From Tetradesmus obliquus (lineage: Eukaryota > Chlorophyta > Chlorophyceae > Sphaeropleales > Scenedesmaceae): DNA of 64,000 nt. Position numbers and translations under genes: made by a program. The notes beneath the pieces were generated by a model. The model saw nothing but the letters and a program-made list of their open reading frames with translations, searched no databases and had not been told where the DNA came from. The stretch is taken from assembly GCA_030272155.1 (NCBI GenBank), contig CP126193.1, positions 7,750,001 to 7,814,000 of the forward strand, in the 5' to 3' direction. This document shows, in pieces, positions 12,681 to 24,300 of the stretch. Positions within the stretch are counted from its first letter, which is position 1, and each line of letters starts with the position of its first letter.

Positions 12681-14528
12681 GCGCAATGCCGCAGATCAGC
12701 ACGGCTCGATTCCGTAACAGCAGTGACTGATGCTGTGCAGTGTGAACGTCTCTAAGGCACTGCTCTGCTCATTGGGCAAGCGCCTACGGCACAGCAAAGC
12801 ACATAGCTGCCAGCCTACAACCTGAGCAGGTGCATCAGCATGTGGGCCCTGCAAACAGTATCCCAGCACCTGGACACACCATCAGCAGCAGCAGCAGCAC
12901 GTGTCGTTGCTCTCCACGCACGCACCTGCTGGTCTGCCACTGCCGCCCTGCGTCCGCGCCGTACATCTGCCGAGCCAGCACCAGCAGCAGCACACATCAC
13001 ACCAATTCTCTGCACGCACCCACCTGCTGGTCTGCCACTGCTGCCCCGGCGTCCGCGCCGTACATCTGCCGAGCCAGAATGGTGGCCCTATCGCGCAGCC
13101 GCACAGCGTCTGGCAGTGACAGCTGTGCGCCTGGCGGCAGCGCCTGCATCCCCGGCTGTGCGCCGCCAGCTAGGAACGCCTGCAACAGTCGGGGACGGCG
13201 AGAGGGCAAGAGTTAAGCCAGAGAGCCATCACACATGTGCGCACGATGTGCGGCGCTTGTGAGGACTGTGCATCGCAGCTGACAGCAACAGCAGCGGGTG
13301 CGGCATGTTGAGCAGCAACAAGCCGCCTCGAGCCGCGGCCACGCGCCGTCAGCTAGGAACGCCTGGTGGTTGAGCGGAAGGAGAGAGTATGGGAGTGTGT
13401 CAATGTGCAAGCTTGGAATAGTGACAGGGAGAGAGAGAGAGACAGCACACGAGCAGTGAAGATTCAAGGCAGAGCGTATGGAGGATGGCACGTGCAGTTT
13501 TGATGCGCGCGATTGTGCGTGTCATGGTGTGCGCGCTGTGTGTGTAGTGGTGGGCGCGCCTGAGCGAGTGCTAATGCGCGCCTGTGCGTCATTTGATGCG
13601 CGCGCATCACCGCACGCACAGGCAAAACACGCATGTGCATGTGTTAACGCGCGCAACTGTGCGCGCCGCTACGCATGTGGTGATGTGCGCACATGTGCAT
13701 GTGATGATGCAGGCATGTGTGCACGCATGTGTGCACGCATGTGTGTGCAGTGGTGCGCGCCCGTGCCTCTTTTGATGCGCGCGTCTGTGCGTGCGGTTGT
13801 GCATGTGGCAACGTTCGCGCAGGTGCGTGCAGTGACGCCCAAGCTGAGGCGTACGCGCGGTCATGCGCGCGCATGTGCATGCGGTGATGGTGGCAACCAC
13901 CACAGCTGCAAGCCAGTGGATCATGCTCAATGTCCCTCCGCTGCGCTTGCACCCCAAGCCGCTGATGCCGCCTGAAGTGCGCTACCCACATGACAACGCT
14001 ACAATTGCAGGTGCATTGCTACATATGCATTATATATGCGCCGCACCTTGAGCGTTGCTGCCAGCATGGGTGCGGGCGGCGGCCCTGGCATCAACGCCCC
14101 TGGCAGCATGTGACCCGGCGGCATCTGCGGCAGGCTCTGCGAGAGCACCAACCACCAGCAGCAGCAGTCACCAGGCTTGATATGTCAGGTGTTGGCTAAC
14201 ACACCTTAGTCAACGCACATCATTCGACAGCATCTGCGGCAGGCTCTGCGAGAGCACCAACCACCAGCAGCAGCAGCAGCCAGAAGAGTCACTGCAGGTG
14301 CTGTTGGCTGCGCTGTTGTGGTGCAACAGCTGTGGCGCCACGATGCGTGCTTGCAGGCCGCCTGCTCTGCCATGCTCCAGCATGCAACAGCTGCTGTCTC
14401 TGCTGCCGCTGCAGGTGCCGACAGAAGGCTTGCTGCCACAGCTTAACTGCTCTGGTCGCTGCCATCAAGCATTCGGCCTTGCCAGCCAATGCAGCTGCAG
14501 CAAAAGGTGCGCGTGCTGGTCCCCACAT

Positions 14529-14589
<61 letters not shown>

Positions 14590-15578
14590 ACCGCACCTGC
14601 TGGTGTCGCTCAAACTCTGCCACCATGTCTGCGGTGTGCCGCGCAGCAGCAGCAGCAGCTGAGGAGGACGGCCCGGCTGCTCCAGGGAAGAATGCATCCA
14701 GGTGCGACAGCTGCAGGGCGCAACAGACAGACACATGCAAGGGCAGGGACAGCCAGCAAGTTGCTTGCCGTTATGGCCAGCTTGTGCATGGAAGCGACAG
14801 CTGCGCTTTGCTACCAGTGCAAGCAAGCTGCACGTAGCCAGGCATGTCAGGAGGCGGGTAGACTGGCAACGAGCCTCAGCTGAGTTGCAGCTGCACAACA
14901 GAAGTGAAGGGCAACAGGGCACGCTGCGCACACTGAGGGCACGAGCACGTTGCAGCATTGACAATGCTGATTGCAGGCATTAACAGGATCCAGAAGTAAC
15001 TGCGCCAGCCAACATCCATCACAGGCAGCTGGATGGCAGCACGCCTTGCCGTGACCGGCCATAGTGCATCTGCTCCTGCCCCACTCTGCCGTTGCTTTTG
15101 TCCAAGCCATGCAGGCATCGGCAAACTGCCAGGCTACCAAAGCCAGTTGTTAGGGTAACTCACCGATGCTGAGGGTGGTGCCATTCCTGGCATAGCCATG
15201 CCATGCCCTGCTGCTGCAGCTGCAGCTGCTTCAGGCGTCAGTGGCACGGGCGGGGCCATGTGCGGGCCTTGCTGAACAGGCAGCTGCGCTTGCAGGAAAC
15301 CACACAGCAGCAGAAACAAGGAAGGCCATCAATGCTCTGAAACTGTGCGGCTTACTAGGTTCCATGACATGGGATGCATGGCAACAGCTGCAGTGCAGTG
15401 CATGGGCTGCATGCTACCCCAGGCCAGCTGCACAGGCACTCACATCCCGCAGCTGCTCCTGCGTCTTGCTGGCCCCGCCAAGCAGCTGGTTGACGAGTGC
15501 TCCAACGGCATTAGATGGTCCCGCGCCATCTGAGCCGGTACACATGTCGCTGCCAGTGACCAAAGTCCTGAGAGCCAT
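7510..15578 (-). CDS. PEX5: PEX5, peroxisomal targeting signal 1 receptor
   Basis: Cycling receptor that binds C-terminal PTS1 (SKL-type) signals in the cytosol and docks at the peroxisome. Thirteen exons on the minus strand, about 800 residues: 15578-15444, 15283-15164, 14710-14597, 14136-14047, 13179-13024, 12642-12076, 11857-11626, 11332-11235, 10538-10395, about 9636-9559, 9029-8933, 8689-8431 and 7822-7510. The N-terminus (MALRTLVTGSDMC, then ALVNQLLGGASKTQEQLRD) matches plant PEX5 and has the conserved Cys (C13) used for ubiquitin-dependent recycling in the family. The middle carries seven WxxxF docking motifs (WADDF, WAEEF, WAAEF, WASEF, WSSEF, WAAEF, WANEF) that bind PEX14/PEX13. After EYQFAANNPF come the TPRs, ending with LWNKLGATLANYSHSSEAV. 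Several introns hold decayed copies of neighbouring exon ends (see repeats). Ala and Gln runs are longer than usual. Confidence 0.96.
7826..7865. repeat. Triplet tract at the last PEX5 acceptor
   Basis: About 13 GCA units on the plus strand, reading as CTG in the PEX5 transcript and ending three bases before the acceptor AG of the final exon (first coding base 7822). Confidence 0.85.
7972..8110 (-). repeat. Decayed copies of PEX5 exon 12 end inside intron 12
   Basis: The segment near 8064-8110 resembles the last ~45 bases of exon 12 plus its donor (genuine junction at 8431) but has in-frame stops. A second, shorter match to the donor region lies near 7972-7995. They are non-coding by frame. 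Confidence 0.7.
9119..9146 (-). repeat. Copy of PEX5 exon 11 start with its own acceptor-like site
   Basis: Duplicates the first ~26 bases of exon 11 (genuine start 9029; encodes AIAALDKALQ) and is preceded by a better pyrimidine tract than the genuine acceptor. After the duplicated part the reading diverges into Leu/Gln codons. Confidence 0.75.
9393..9505 (+). repeat. Dispersed repeat family 1, copy a (PEX5 intron 10)
   Basis: About 110 bases sharing blocks such as CAGACCATGTGTTCA and ATGGTGCCAGGACC with copies at 10585-10705 (opposite strand) and 37729-37852. No coding capacity and no clear terminal inverted repeats. A short non-autonomous mobile element is the simplest reading. Confidence 0.75.
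10160..10395 (-). repeat. Two extra copies of PEX5 exon 9 end plus donor
   Basis: The last ~42 bases of exon 9 (encoding RGLLSEAALALEAE) and ~70 bases of following intron recur at about 10272-10390 and 10160-10272. Both copies have a possible acceptor (GTTTTAG) exactly at the start of the 42-base block. The copy nearest the left has the stronger donor GTGAGC, whereas the genuine exon is followed by GTGGGG. Each 42-base block is a whole number of codons. Confidence 0.85.
10585..10705 (-). repeat. Dispersed repeat family 1, copy b (PEX5 intron 8)
   Basis: Minus-strand match to the copies at 9393-9505 and 37729-37852, with a diverged centre and a conserved end that reads ATGGTGCCAGGACCCACATG. 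Confidence 0.75.
10781..11112. repeat. Nested palindrome / fold-back element in PEX5 intron 8
   Basis: An arm at about 10880-10963 is followed almost immediately by its inverted copy at about 10966-11045. A third copy, in the first orientation, lies at about 11057-11112, and a partial inverted copy near 10788-10818. Shared blocks include ATAGACTGC, CTGTAACAAC and GTTTGCGGCAT. No transposase is present; a fold-back or MITE-like element is likely. Confidence 0.8.
12903..13078 (-). repeat. Tandem copy of PEX5 exon 5 end
   Basis: The 3' end of exon 5 and its donor (genuine, ending 13024) are repeated at about 12905-12976, encoding the same YGADAG and ADQQ residues. A copy of the exon 5 start also lies near 13340-13365, so both ends of this exon have been duplicated into flanking introns. 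Confidence 0.8.
13490..13885. repeat. Alternating purine-pyrimidine tract in PEX5 intron 4
   Basis: About 400 bases dominated by TG, CA, CG and GC steps with repeated words such as GCATGTGTGCAC. Open frames across it are low-complexity Cys/His/Arg/Thr strings and are not coding. Confidence 0.7.
14121..14280 (-). repeat. Copy of PEX5 exon 4 start and acceptor
   Basis: About 45 bases spanning the acceptor and first codons of exon 4 (genuine start 14136) recur at about 14228-14277, next to further CAG triplets. Confidence 0.8.
14531..14589. repeat. CTG microsatellite, about 19 units, PEX5 intron 3
   Basis: Nearly perfect CTG run on the plus strand, just downstream (in transcript sense) of the exon 3 donor at 14597. 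In transcript sense it is CAG, the opposite of the acceptor-associated tracts. Confidence 0.9.
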
Positions 15579-16115
15579 GCTTGCTGCCTGTGCTGCTGCT
15601 GCTGTCGAGCACCGGTGCCAAGGCCCAAGCCTTGGGCTTGTTTACAACCAAGATCGCTCTTATGTCTATGTTGAAGGACAACACGAATTCCAGCGCACGC
15701 CTGCAAGTAAGAAGGGCCAATCAAAAGCAAGCCGACGCCCTCTCGCCAGCTCAGCACATGTCTGTTCAGTTGTGTTTAGCAGTAGTCATTTCATCGTGGG
15801 ATTGCACCTCAAAGGCACCAGGATGTTATGCTGACGCACATCAGCAAACCACAACGGCACTCGTACAGCAAGGTGCCTTGTCAAGAACCGCGCAACCCTT
15901 GCTTGCTTCTAATTTCACGTTCCTGGTTCTGCTTGAGCAAGTTACTCAGCGCAAGGCACTCACCATCTGCCCCAAAAAGTATTGCTGGTCCCGGCACTTC
16001 ACCAAGATCACTGCCTGCTTCAGTAGCATGATTCAAGCCCTCTGATACGATCATACTGCTCTTGCTGCTGTTATCTGGCCTGCTACCCAGCTGCTGTACA
16101 CACAGCCCACTGACC
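15579..16115. other. Divergent promoter region between PEX5 and ELF4-like gene
   Basis: 537 bases between two divergent start codons. No exon recognised; no convincing TATA box seen. A shared bidirectional promoter is the natural reading. Confidence 0.5.
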
Positions 16116-16419
16116 ATGTCAGCAGCAGCAGCACAACCAGCAGCAGCACCAGCGCCGGGCCCTGCAGGGCAACTTGCAGACCCCATGGGAGCAGCAGCGG
16201 CAGCAGACTGGCCAGGCTCGGACAAGTTTGTAGCTGTGCAGGACCTACTAGACAGAAACGCGGTGCTCATCACCCAGATAAACGACAATCACAGCATACG
16301 GACGCCCGAGGCGCTTACTTGCAATGTACTGCTCATAAAGGAGCTCAACAGCAATGTGCAGAGAATAGTGGATTTGTACCACGACCTGGCGGATGTTCTC
16401 AGCTGCAGCAAGCAGCCGG

Positions 16420-16450
<31 letters not shown>

Positions 16451-16553
16451 GCCGCAGCAGCGGCAGCAACCGCAGCAACAGCAGGCGCAGCAGGCTCAGC
16501 AGGACACAGCAGCGAAAGCAGCAGCTGCACAGCAGCCTGGGTCAGTAGATTAG
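16116..16553 (+). CDS. ELF4-like (EARLY FLOWERING 4 domain) protein
   Basis: Intronless 145-residue protein. Residues about 37-95 match the ELF4 domain: FVAVQDLLDRNAVLITQIND, then ELNSNVQRIVDLYHDLADVL, two helices with the family's N-H and L-I-K/R-E-L-N-N/S-N pattern. In land plants ELF4 is a small nuclear protein of the evening complex of the circadian clock; the role in this alga is inferred only. The N-terminus is Ala/Pro-rich and the C-terminus is a Gln-rich tail with CAG codons, both absent from the short plant protein. The ATG at 16116 has a good context (gaccATG); an in-frame ATG at 16062 would add 18 residues. The neighbour PEX5 is divergent. Confidence 0.87.
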
Positions 16554-17575
16554 AAGCCTCAATTCGGACGTTCCTTCGACTGCCTGTTGGCATAATGGGA
16601 AGCAGCTGCTTGACCAAAGCGCTGAACGCTTGCTTTCGCAGCCTTATGGTGTGTTTCTTGTTGCTGGGACCAACGTTGCGTCACCAGCAGTGACCAAGCA
16701 GCGACACCACTGGCTGGCAGGCACCAGTCAGCGCTCAGCTAGTTACACCAGCACATGGTGCCAGCAGTTGCTGCAGCTTCAACAGCAGCAGCATAATACG
16801 CAGCCTGCGGCCTGTGCAGCTAGGTGTGCACTGGGCAAGGGCGGCCTTTCATTTAGCCAGTTTGTGGCAAGCTTGAGGTGCTGCTGCATGTGATGTGCTA
16901 TGCATTGTCGACAACTTTGGGTGTGCTGACAGTTGGATGCAGTTGTGAGGTCAGGTGCTTGCAGGCCCCATGGCATCTGTTGCCAAACGCAGTTGTCAGC
17001 ATACATCTCTGGCTGGGCGTGTGGTGGCGCAGCTTGCGCCTGATGAGCCCTTGCAGCAGTGTTGTTGCTGAACATGGCTGTGTCAACGATTCTGCGGTTA
17101 CGCCAGTGCGCACAGGTTGTAGCAGTGCATGCAGCGCAGCTGGTGCGTTGCGAGCGCGTCTTCAAGTTGATGCAACATTTGCATGGCTGAGGCAGTGCTG
17201 GTGTTGCAGCCATGGTGTGTCAAGCTTCTTACTGCTACATTTCTATGTCATCACCACCAGCAGGTGTTGACTGGAACTCGGCTGCTTGGAGGCCAGTGCC
17301 GCTTCATTGGTCCAGGAACATGTGGCTAGCAGCTGTTGGACCAGCGTCAAGCGTAATCTGTTCGTGTGTTGCAATTGAACCGGGCGGGGCTCCCCTGGTC
17401 CAGCATTGCTTGATGCGGCGCAGCTATACATTGAACTTGGGTCTCTTTGCAGCCTTATAGCAGCATGATGGCGGCATTTACAACCGTTGTATGACCTGAA
17501 GTGCTGTTCTGCCCTGCCAGCCTGATTGTACCAGGTGGTAGCCTATGCATCATCTGTCCACACAGCTGACTTGTT

Positions 17576-17580
17576 TGTAA
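17576..17580 (+). terminator. Candidate TGTAA polyadenylation signal, ELF4-like gene
   Basis: TGTAA is the usual poly(A) signal of chlorophycean algae. This one lies about 1 kb after the stop codon, implying a long 3' UTR, so the assignment is tentative. Confidence 0.4.
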
Positions 17581-18174
17581 AACACTGACTCTTTGATGTT
17601 CATCGTGGCTGCTAGCTGAGTGATCTGATATTGCCACCAGTCACTGACTCTTGACTGTGTGAATTGTCAGGCCTGCCCAAGCAGGGCAAGGAGTGACTGC
17701 CGGCTGAACACATGCGTGCTGTGCATAACTCATAGCAAACTTTCAACATTGGTTTTTGTTCATGGTGAATTTGAGGCAATTCACGTCGTCGTGTGGGTTC
17801 GCGCACGGGTGTGCTATCTCGGCCTGAGGCACTTCACGGATTGCTGTACCGCAAACCTACCCGCACCTACGCGCCAACCGCAAGGCTAACAGCATTTAAT
17901 CCGTTCATAGATTTTGAGGACGACGTCTTGAGACTGCAGTCAAGGGCATCGCTCGCATGTGGGGGTCCATGGGATACATCAGTCAAAGCGCAGTACGCGT
18001 TGAAGTCACCCACCAGCCGGAGGCCCATCCAAGCACAGATTAAGCTACGAAATCAACACTTAAAGTTTATGATACGGGAAACTGCTTTCTAGTGTCGGTT
18101 GGAGAGTCTCCTACAACAACCTAACCTTCAAGCCTCCCACACACTACAACGCATGGAAGACTTCGTGCCCGGAC

Positions 18175-18180
18175 TATAAG
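18175..18180 (+). promoter_or_regulatory. Candidate TATA box of ABCC copy B
   Basis: TATAAG about 160 bases upstream of the ATG at 18337. About 65 bases further upstream is a block TCTCCTACAAC that also occurs upstream of copy A (6368-6378), on the plus strand in both cases and so opposite in sense to copy A. Confidence 0.45.
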
Positions 18181-18336
18181 AGAGAGTGGTAGCATGGTGG
18201 GATTGACAGTTGCTGGGCGCGTTGCAATATCTCTTGTCCCACTACTCCACTACTCAACCAATCGTTCGGTGCAGGCCCACCAAGTCACTGCAACACCTGA
18301 ACGCCCATCGCAACACTTCAACAGTCGATCAGCGCA

Positions 18337-21300
18337 ATGGGGGGCACCAACTGCCCAGATGCCGCTACAAGCGGCTTCTTCAACAAGCTCAGCTTCGGAT
18401 GGATGAACGGTGTTGTCAGGAAGGCTCGCACTGGCGATGTGGATGTGCACGAGCTGCCTCTGCCCACTGAGCAGACAGCAGACGTTGCCTATGAGGCATT
18501 CCAGGCCAACTGGGATGTCGCTGTCAAGGCTGGCCAGCCCAACCTGCGCAAGGTGCTCTGGCGTACGTTCGGCAAGGACCTGATGTTTGCAGGCATCTTC
18601 AAGCTGCTCTGGTCCATCTGGTGAGTGATCTACCTCTCGCAATTGCCGCTGTCCTGCCTCAGCGCGCCAGGGTGCAAACCCTCTCACCGAAACGTACCGT
18701 ATTTTGCACTTGCAGCGTGATCACCGGCGCCTTCTTCTTCGTGAGGAGCCTGCTGACATTCGTGAACAACGAGGCTCCCTTTGCTGGCAACGCCAATGGC
18801 TGGACCCTCACCTTCTTCTTCTTCTTCGATGCCTGGCTGCTGGGTGAGTGCCTGTCAGGGCTGGCCTGCCGGTTCCTTCTCCACTGCTTTGCTTGATCAA
18901 CTGGATCAACCATCAGTTGCTTGCATCTACCGTGCAGTTTGTAATTTAGTGGAGCCATTTTGCCAGCGCCACAGTACTGCCTTGCTGTGTGCACAGCAAA
19001 GTTGGTTGCTGAAGTGGTTGAGGCTGCTGCTTGTTCAGGCACAGACATTGCTTTATTTCATTGGGGTAGTAATTACCGTGAGTCTTCATAGCTGTACACT
19101 TACTATTCTGCTGCTGCTGCTGCTGCTGTCCCTTCCTGCAGGTATTGCCCTGCAGCGCATGGGCTACGGCTGCATGACAGTCGGCATCCGCGTGCGCGCT
19201 GCGCTGTGCAATGCCGTCTGCAAGAAGTGCTTCAACATGGCAACCATTGACCAGGACATGGCATCGGATGCTGTGTCCTTCATGGCATCAGACATCTCCA
19301 AGATCTTTGATGGCTGCCTGGAGATCCACTACCTGTGGACTGCACCCATTGAGGCCGGCGCCATCCTGACCATCCTGGCCATCCTGGTGAAGGTGTATGC
19401 CCTGCCTGGCTGGGGTGTCATCTTCATTGTGCTGCCTTGCCAGTACCTGTTCGGCTGGATGATCATCCAGAACAAGATGAAGAACAGCAAGAACACCCAG
19501 GAGCGTGGTGGCATCATCCAGGAGATCCTGCCCGCCATGAAGCTGGTCAAGTACTACGCATGGTGAGTGGCGCTGCCCTGGCTGCTCCTCTGCGCTTTGT
19601 CACCTGTGGCTGCAACCCTTAGCGCTGCTGCTGCTGCTGGAAGAAGTGACACTGTGTTCTGTGCTGCTTGGTGCAGGCTCGTCTGGCAGGCAGCATAGTT
19701 GCAGCTGTGTGCTACTGTTCCAACCTGCGGTTTCCTTGCGCCTGTGACCCCTGCTGTCAGCGCTGCTCTGGCTGCCTGTGCAATAGCCAGCAGCAGCCAT
19801 CTCTTGCAATGCCCTGCTTGCTTGCTGACTGCTCCCTGCGCTGCTGCCTTTTGTCTGTTTGTCCCGCCCTGCAGGGAGCAGTTCTTTGAGAAGCGCATCA
19901 AGGAGATTCGTGCCCGCGAGCTGAAGCTGCAGTTCAAGAACTCCATCATCAAGACCATCAACTTCTCCATGGTGTTCGGCACGCCGCCCATGACCGCCTG
20001 CGTGATCTTCGCCGCCTACGAGATGATGGTCGGCCGCCTGGCTGCCACCCTCGCCTTCACCACGCTGTCCCTGTTCAACATCCTGCGCTTCCCCCTGGTG
20101 GTGCTGCCCAAGGCCATGCGTGCGCTGTCCGAGGCTCTTGCTTCAATCAACCGTGTGGAGGAGTTCATGCTCAAGGAGGTGCCCACTGATGCAGTCGGCG
20201 TAAAGAAGTCCACCTCTGCCGGCGTCAAGATCGTGAGTGCCCGGGCTGCTGCAGTAGCAGCTGCTGCTTCTGGTTGCTTTAATGCATGCCTCACCCATAA
20301 CCTCTCCAGCAGTGTCAGCCTGCAATGCTTGCGTCAGCCTTTGAATGCCGTAAGCCAACGCCCAACCACTCACCCGTTTCTTGCTGCTCCTTGCTGCTGT
20401 TTTGCCGCTCGCAGCGCAACGCCCAGTTCAAGCACCACGGCGACAGCGCCTTCCGCCTCAACGTGCCCGAGTTCAGCGCTGCTCCCGGCGAGCTGGTGGC
20501 TGTTGTTGGCCGTGTCGGTGCCGGCAAGTCCTCCCTGTTCCAGGCAATCCTCGGCAACATGGACCCCGTGCAGGGCACTGCAGAGTCCGGCGGCCGCGTG
20601 TCGTTTGTGCCCCAGAACCCCTGGTGCCAGAACCTCACCCTGCGCGACAACATCCTGTTTGGCCTGCCCTTCGATGAGGAGAAGTACGAGAGGGTGAGTG
20701 GCAGTATCAGCTTAGTAGGGCTGGCAGGAAAACTGCCTGCTTGCAGGAACAGCAAGGATCATCGTCAGCACTGCAGCAGCTGCCAGGCAATGTGGTGGTG
20801 ATACAGTTTTCTCCTGACACCTGCAGCAGGAGTGTTGATGTGTGCATGGTTGCCAGCAGCAGGAAGTGGCATCCGTGGCATCCTTGAGGATAGCAGTGCT
20901 GCAGGCAGCAAAACATCTGTGTCTGTGCGTGCCAGTACGCCTCGTTAGGCATCAGTGAAAGTTTGTGCAGCAGCACATGCACTGCCTACCACTGCAGACA
21001 CTTCATGCAAGTCCAAGTTTCCCACCCCTGTTCGCCGCTGCTGCTGCTGTTGCTCTGCACAGACCATCCACGACTGCGCCCTGGAGCTCGACCTGCAGAT
21101 CCTGCCCAAGGGAGACCAGTCCAAGGCCGGCCTGCGCGGCATCAACCTGTCCGGTGGCCAGCGCCAGCGCCTGAACCTTGCCCGCGCTGCCTACTTCAAC
21201 GGTGATCTGGTGCTGCTTGACAACGCCCTGTCCGCTGTGGACCACCACACCGCCCACCACATCTTCAAGAACCTGCTCAAGGACACCATGTGCGAGAAGG

Positions 21301-24300
21301 CCATCATCCTCATCACCCACCAGGTCGAGTTCCTGCCCCAGTGCGACAAGGTTGCCATCTTGGACGAGGGCAACATGATCTATTTCGGCCCCTGGAACGC
21401 TGACGCTCAGGTCCTGCTCTCCAAGGTGCTGCCCACCAGCCACCTGCTGGCTGCTGCCGGCGGCGCTGAGCAGCCCAAGGACGCCCCCAAGAAGAAGCCT
21501 TCCGGCCGCTCCAGCTCTGGCCTGTCCCTGTCCGCCACCAACATCAAGGACAACCTGGGCAAGAAGAAGGACCAGAACGCCACCACGCTCACCATGCAGC
21601 AGGCCATGGTCAACTATGCTCGCTTCGGCGGCATCCTTGTGGGCATCTTGTCCATCCTGTGGTTCCTCAGCGCACAGACCTCCCGCCAGATCTCTGACTA
21701 CTGGTGGGTGCCCTGGCTGCTGTGCTTCTGAGTGTGCTTATAAAACAAAGCAAGGCTGCCGCATGGCATGGCTGTTTAGAAGCTGATCAGCAACAGCGGT
21801 GCTTCAGTTGTTTCAGTGCCGGATGCACCAAGCTTAGTAGTAAGACAGCGGTGCCCTGCCCAAACAAAGCAATTGCTGACTCTGCTTTTGCTGCTGCTGC
21901 TTGCTGTCCTGCAGGGTGCGCCAGTGGACCGGCGACACCCGCCAGTGGTATGTTACTGGCCCTCCTTTCTTCGGCGGCGCTGGCAAGGCGTATGTGTTCA
22001 TCTACGGCATGCTCACGGCTGTATTCATCGTGCTGATGCTCCTGCGTGGCGCCACCTTCCACCTGTGGACCCTGGGCAGCAGCCAGCGCATGCACAAGTC
22101 AATGCTCCACAAGTGAGTGTAACTGCAGCCTTTCCTGCAAGCCTTTCCTGCAAGCCTTTCTGTACTAGGTTCTGGGTGCTATGTTAACGCAACAGTGGCA
22201 GCAACAGCTGGCCTGTCCGCAGCTGTGTAGGATGGAATTTGGTCACTGTCAGCAGTCTGCAGCAGATTGCCAGCAACATCTCGCTTTCCCAGGGAAGCAG
22301 CTTACCTGGTAACCAGCAGCTGCTAGGATCAAGCTGACATTCACCCTGCAAGCTAACCTCCTTGTGCTGCTTGCCCTGTACTTGCCTTTCCTGCAGGGTA
22401 CTGTACGCTCCCCTCGGCTTCTTCCTGCAGAACCCTGTGGGTGAGATGCTTGTGGCCTTCACCAAGGACCAGGACATCATTGATGAGAACCTGGTCGACA
22501 CCCTGCACTACCTGGGCATCTACGGCCTGATCATGCTTTCCACCGTCATCACCGTGTCAGTCACCATCCCCATGTTCAGCGTGTTCGGCGGTGTGCTGTT
22601 CTTCGTCACCGGCGTCATGCTCTACTTCTACCTGCCAGCCGCCACCACCCTGAAGAAGCAGAAGACTGAGACTGCAGGAGAGCTTGTCGGCCTGGTTGCT
22701 GAGACCCTGGATGGCCTGCCCATCATCACTGCTTTCGGTCAGAACAAGTACTTCATCGCTACCGCCGCTAACAAGATCGACGAGCACCACCGCGCCCTGT
22801 TCAACGGAGAGTCCCTCAACCTGTGGCTGGCCTTCTACTGCGACCTGTACGGTGCCATCCTGGTGCTGGCGGTGTGCATCTTCGCTGTGACTCAGCGCGT
22901 GCAGCTGGGAGCCGCTGCTGTGGGCCTGGCCTTCTCCAACACCATCCAGGTGGGTGATTTGAAAAAGCTGATTGCTGTTGGCATGCATTGCTTGCTATCA
23001 GGTCAAAACAGCAGCAGCTGCTTGTGCAGGCTTGCAGAGTTACGGCAGCTGCCTATTTGCCTTGATTGTCTTGCCCTGTATCCGTGCAGTGCTTTCCACC
23101 TGCTGTGCATAATCCTGCTTTCTGTTCCATCGAGCTGAGTGCTGACTTGTCCTTGCTGCTGCTGCTGCACTCCTGCCGCAGATGCTTGTGTTCTACACCT
23201 GGACTGTGCGCAACCTGTCTGACACCATCTCCCTGTTCGCCTCTTCTGAGAAGATTGGATGGATGGCCACCAAGACCCCTCAGGAGGGCGAGGCACTCTA
23301 CACCGCAGAGCACAAGGACGGCGCCGATGGCAAGACTGTCGTGGCAGTCGGCGAGGGCGGTGCACCGGAGGGCTGGCCCCGTCGCGGTACCATTGAGTTT
23401 GAGAACGTGTGGATGAAGTACCTGCCGTCTGCACCCTACGCACTGAAGGGTGAGTGGAACAGAGCTGGTGGTTGCTCGCTTGTAGATGCAGCTAGGTTGC
23501 TTGTTTGTGGCTGCGGCTTGGTTGCTTGCTGGTGGCTGTCTGCTTGGCTTGCTGGTGACTGCAGCTGATTGTTGCTCTGGCCAGCTAACCATGGCTCTGC
23601 TGAGCAGCAAAGCGACTAGATTTAGCTGCTGCCACAGCTTACACGCCGTATGCTGACTCTACCTTTCTCTGCTCTGCTGCACATTTGCAGGTGTCACCTT
23701 CCGCCTGAACCACGCTGAGAAGGCTGGAGTTGTGGGCCGCACCGGCTCCGGCAAGTCCACCCTGCTGCTGGCCCTGTACCGCATGTTTGAGCTCGACAAG
23801 GGCTCCATCCGCGTGGATGGTGTGGACATTGCCAGCCTGGCCCTGCGCAAGCTGCGCCCAAGCCTGTCCATCATCCCCCAGGAGCCCGTGGTGTTCTCCG
23901 GCACCGTGCGCACCAACCTGGACCCCTTCGGCGAGTTCACCGACACTGCCATGTGGGAGGTGCTGAAGAAGGCTGGCCTGGAAAATCAAGCCAAGGCAGC
24001 AGGCGGCCTCGACGGCCGACTGGACGGAACCGGTGGCAAGGCCTGGTCCCTGGGCCAGCAGCAGCTGATGTGCCTTGCCCGCGCCGCCCTGCGCAACGTG
24101 CCCGTGCTGTGCCTGGACGAGGCGACTGCCGCCATGGACCCCCACACTGAGCAGGAGGTGCAGGCCGTCATCAAGCGCGTGTTCCAGGACCGCACCACCC
24201 TCACCATCGCCCACAGGCTGGACACCGTCATTGAGTCTGACCAGACTCTGGTGATGGAGGCTGGTGTGCTTAAGGAGATGGCGCCACCCTCAGTGCTGCT

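Larger units (their letters stand above)
16554..18336. other. 3' flank of ELF4-like gene and promoter of ABCC copy B
   Basis: No exon recognised. Contains the TGTAA candidate at 17576 and the TATA-like TATAAG at 18175. Confidence 0.5.

Noticed and set aside
13478..13991. Cys/His/Arg-rich open frames of 115-165 codons on both strands
   Set aside because: Low-complexity translation of the alternating dinucleotide tract inside a PEX5 intron; no family resemblance.
16062..16115. Upstream in-frame ATG of the ELF4-like protein
   Set aside because: It adds a Leu/Cys-rich stretch unlike the family and has a weaker context than the ATG at 16116.
23639..24214. 191-codon open frame antisense to ABCC copy B NBD2
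   Set aside because: Equivalent antisense frames occur opposite the same exon in copy C and opposite NBD1 (21003-21443, 62989-63804). They are a by-product of codon bias in the sense gene.
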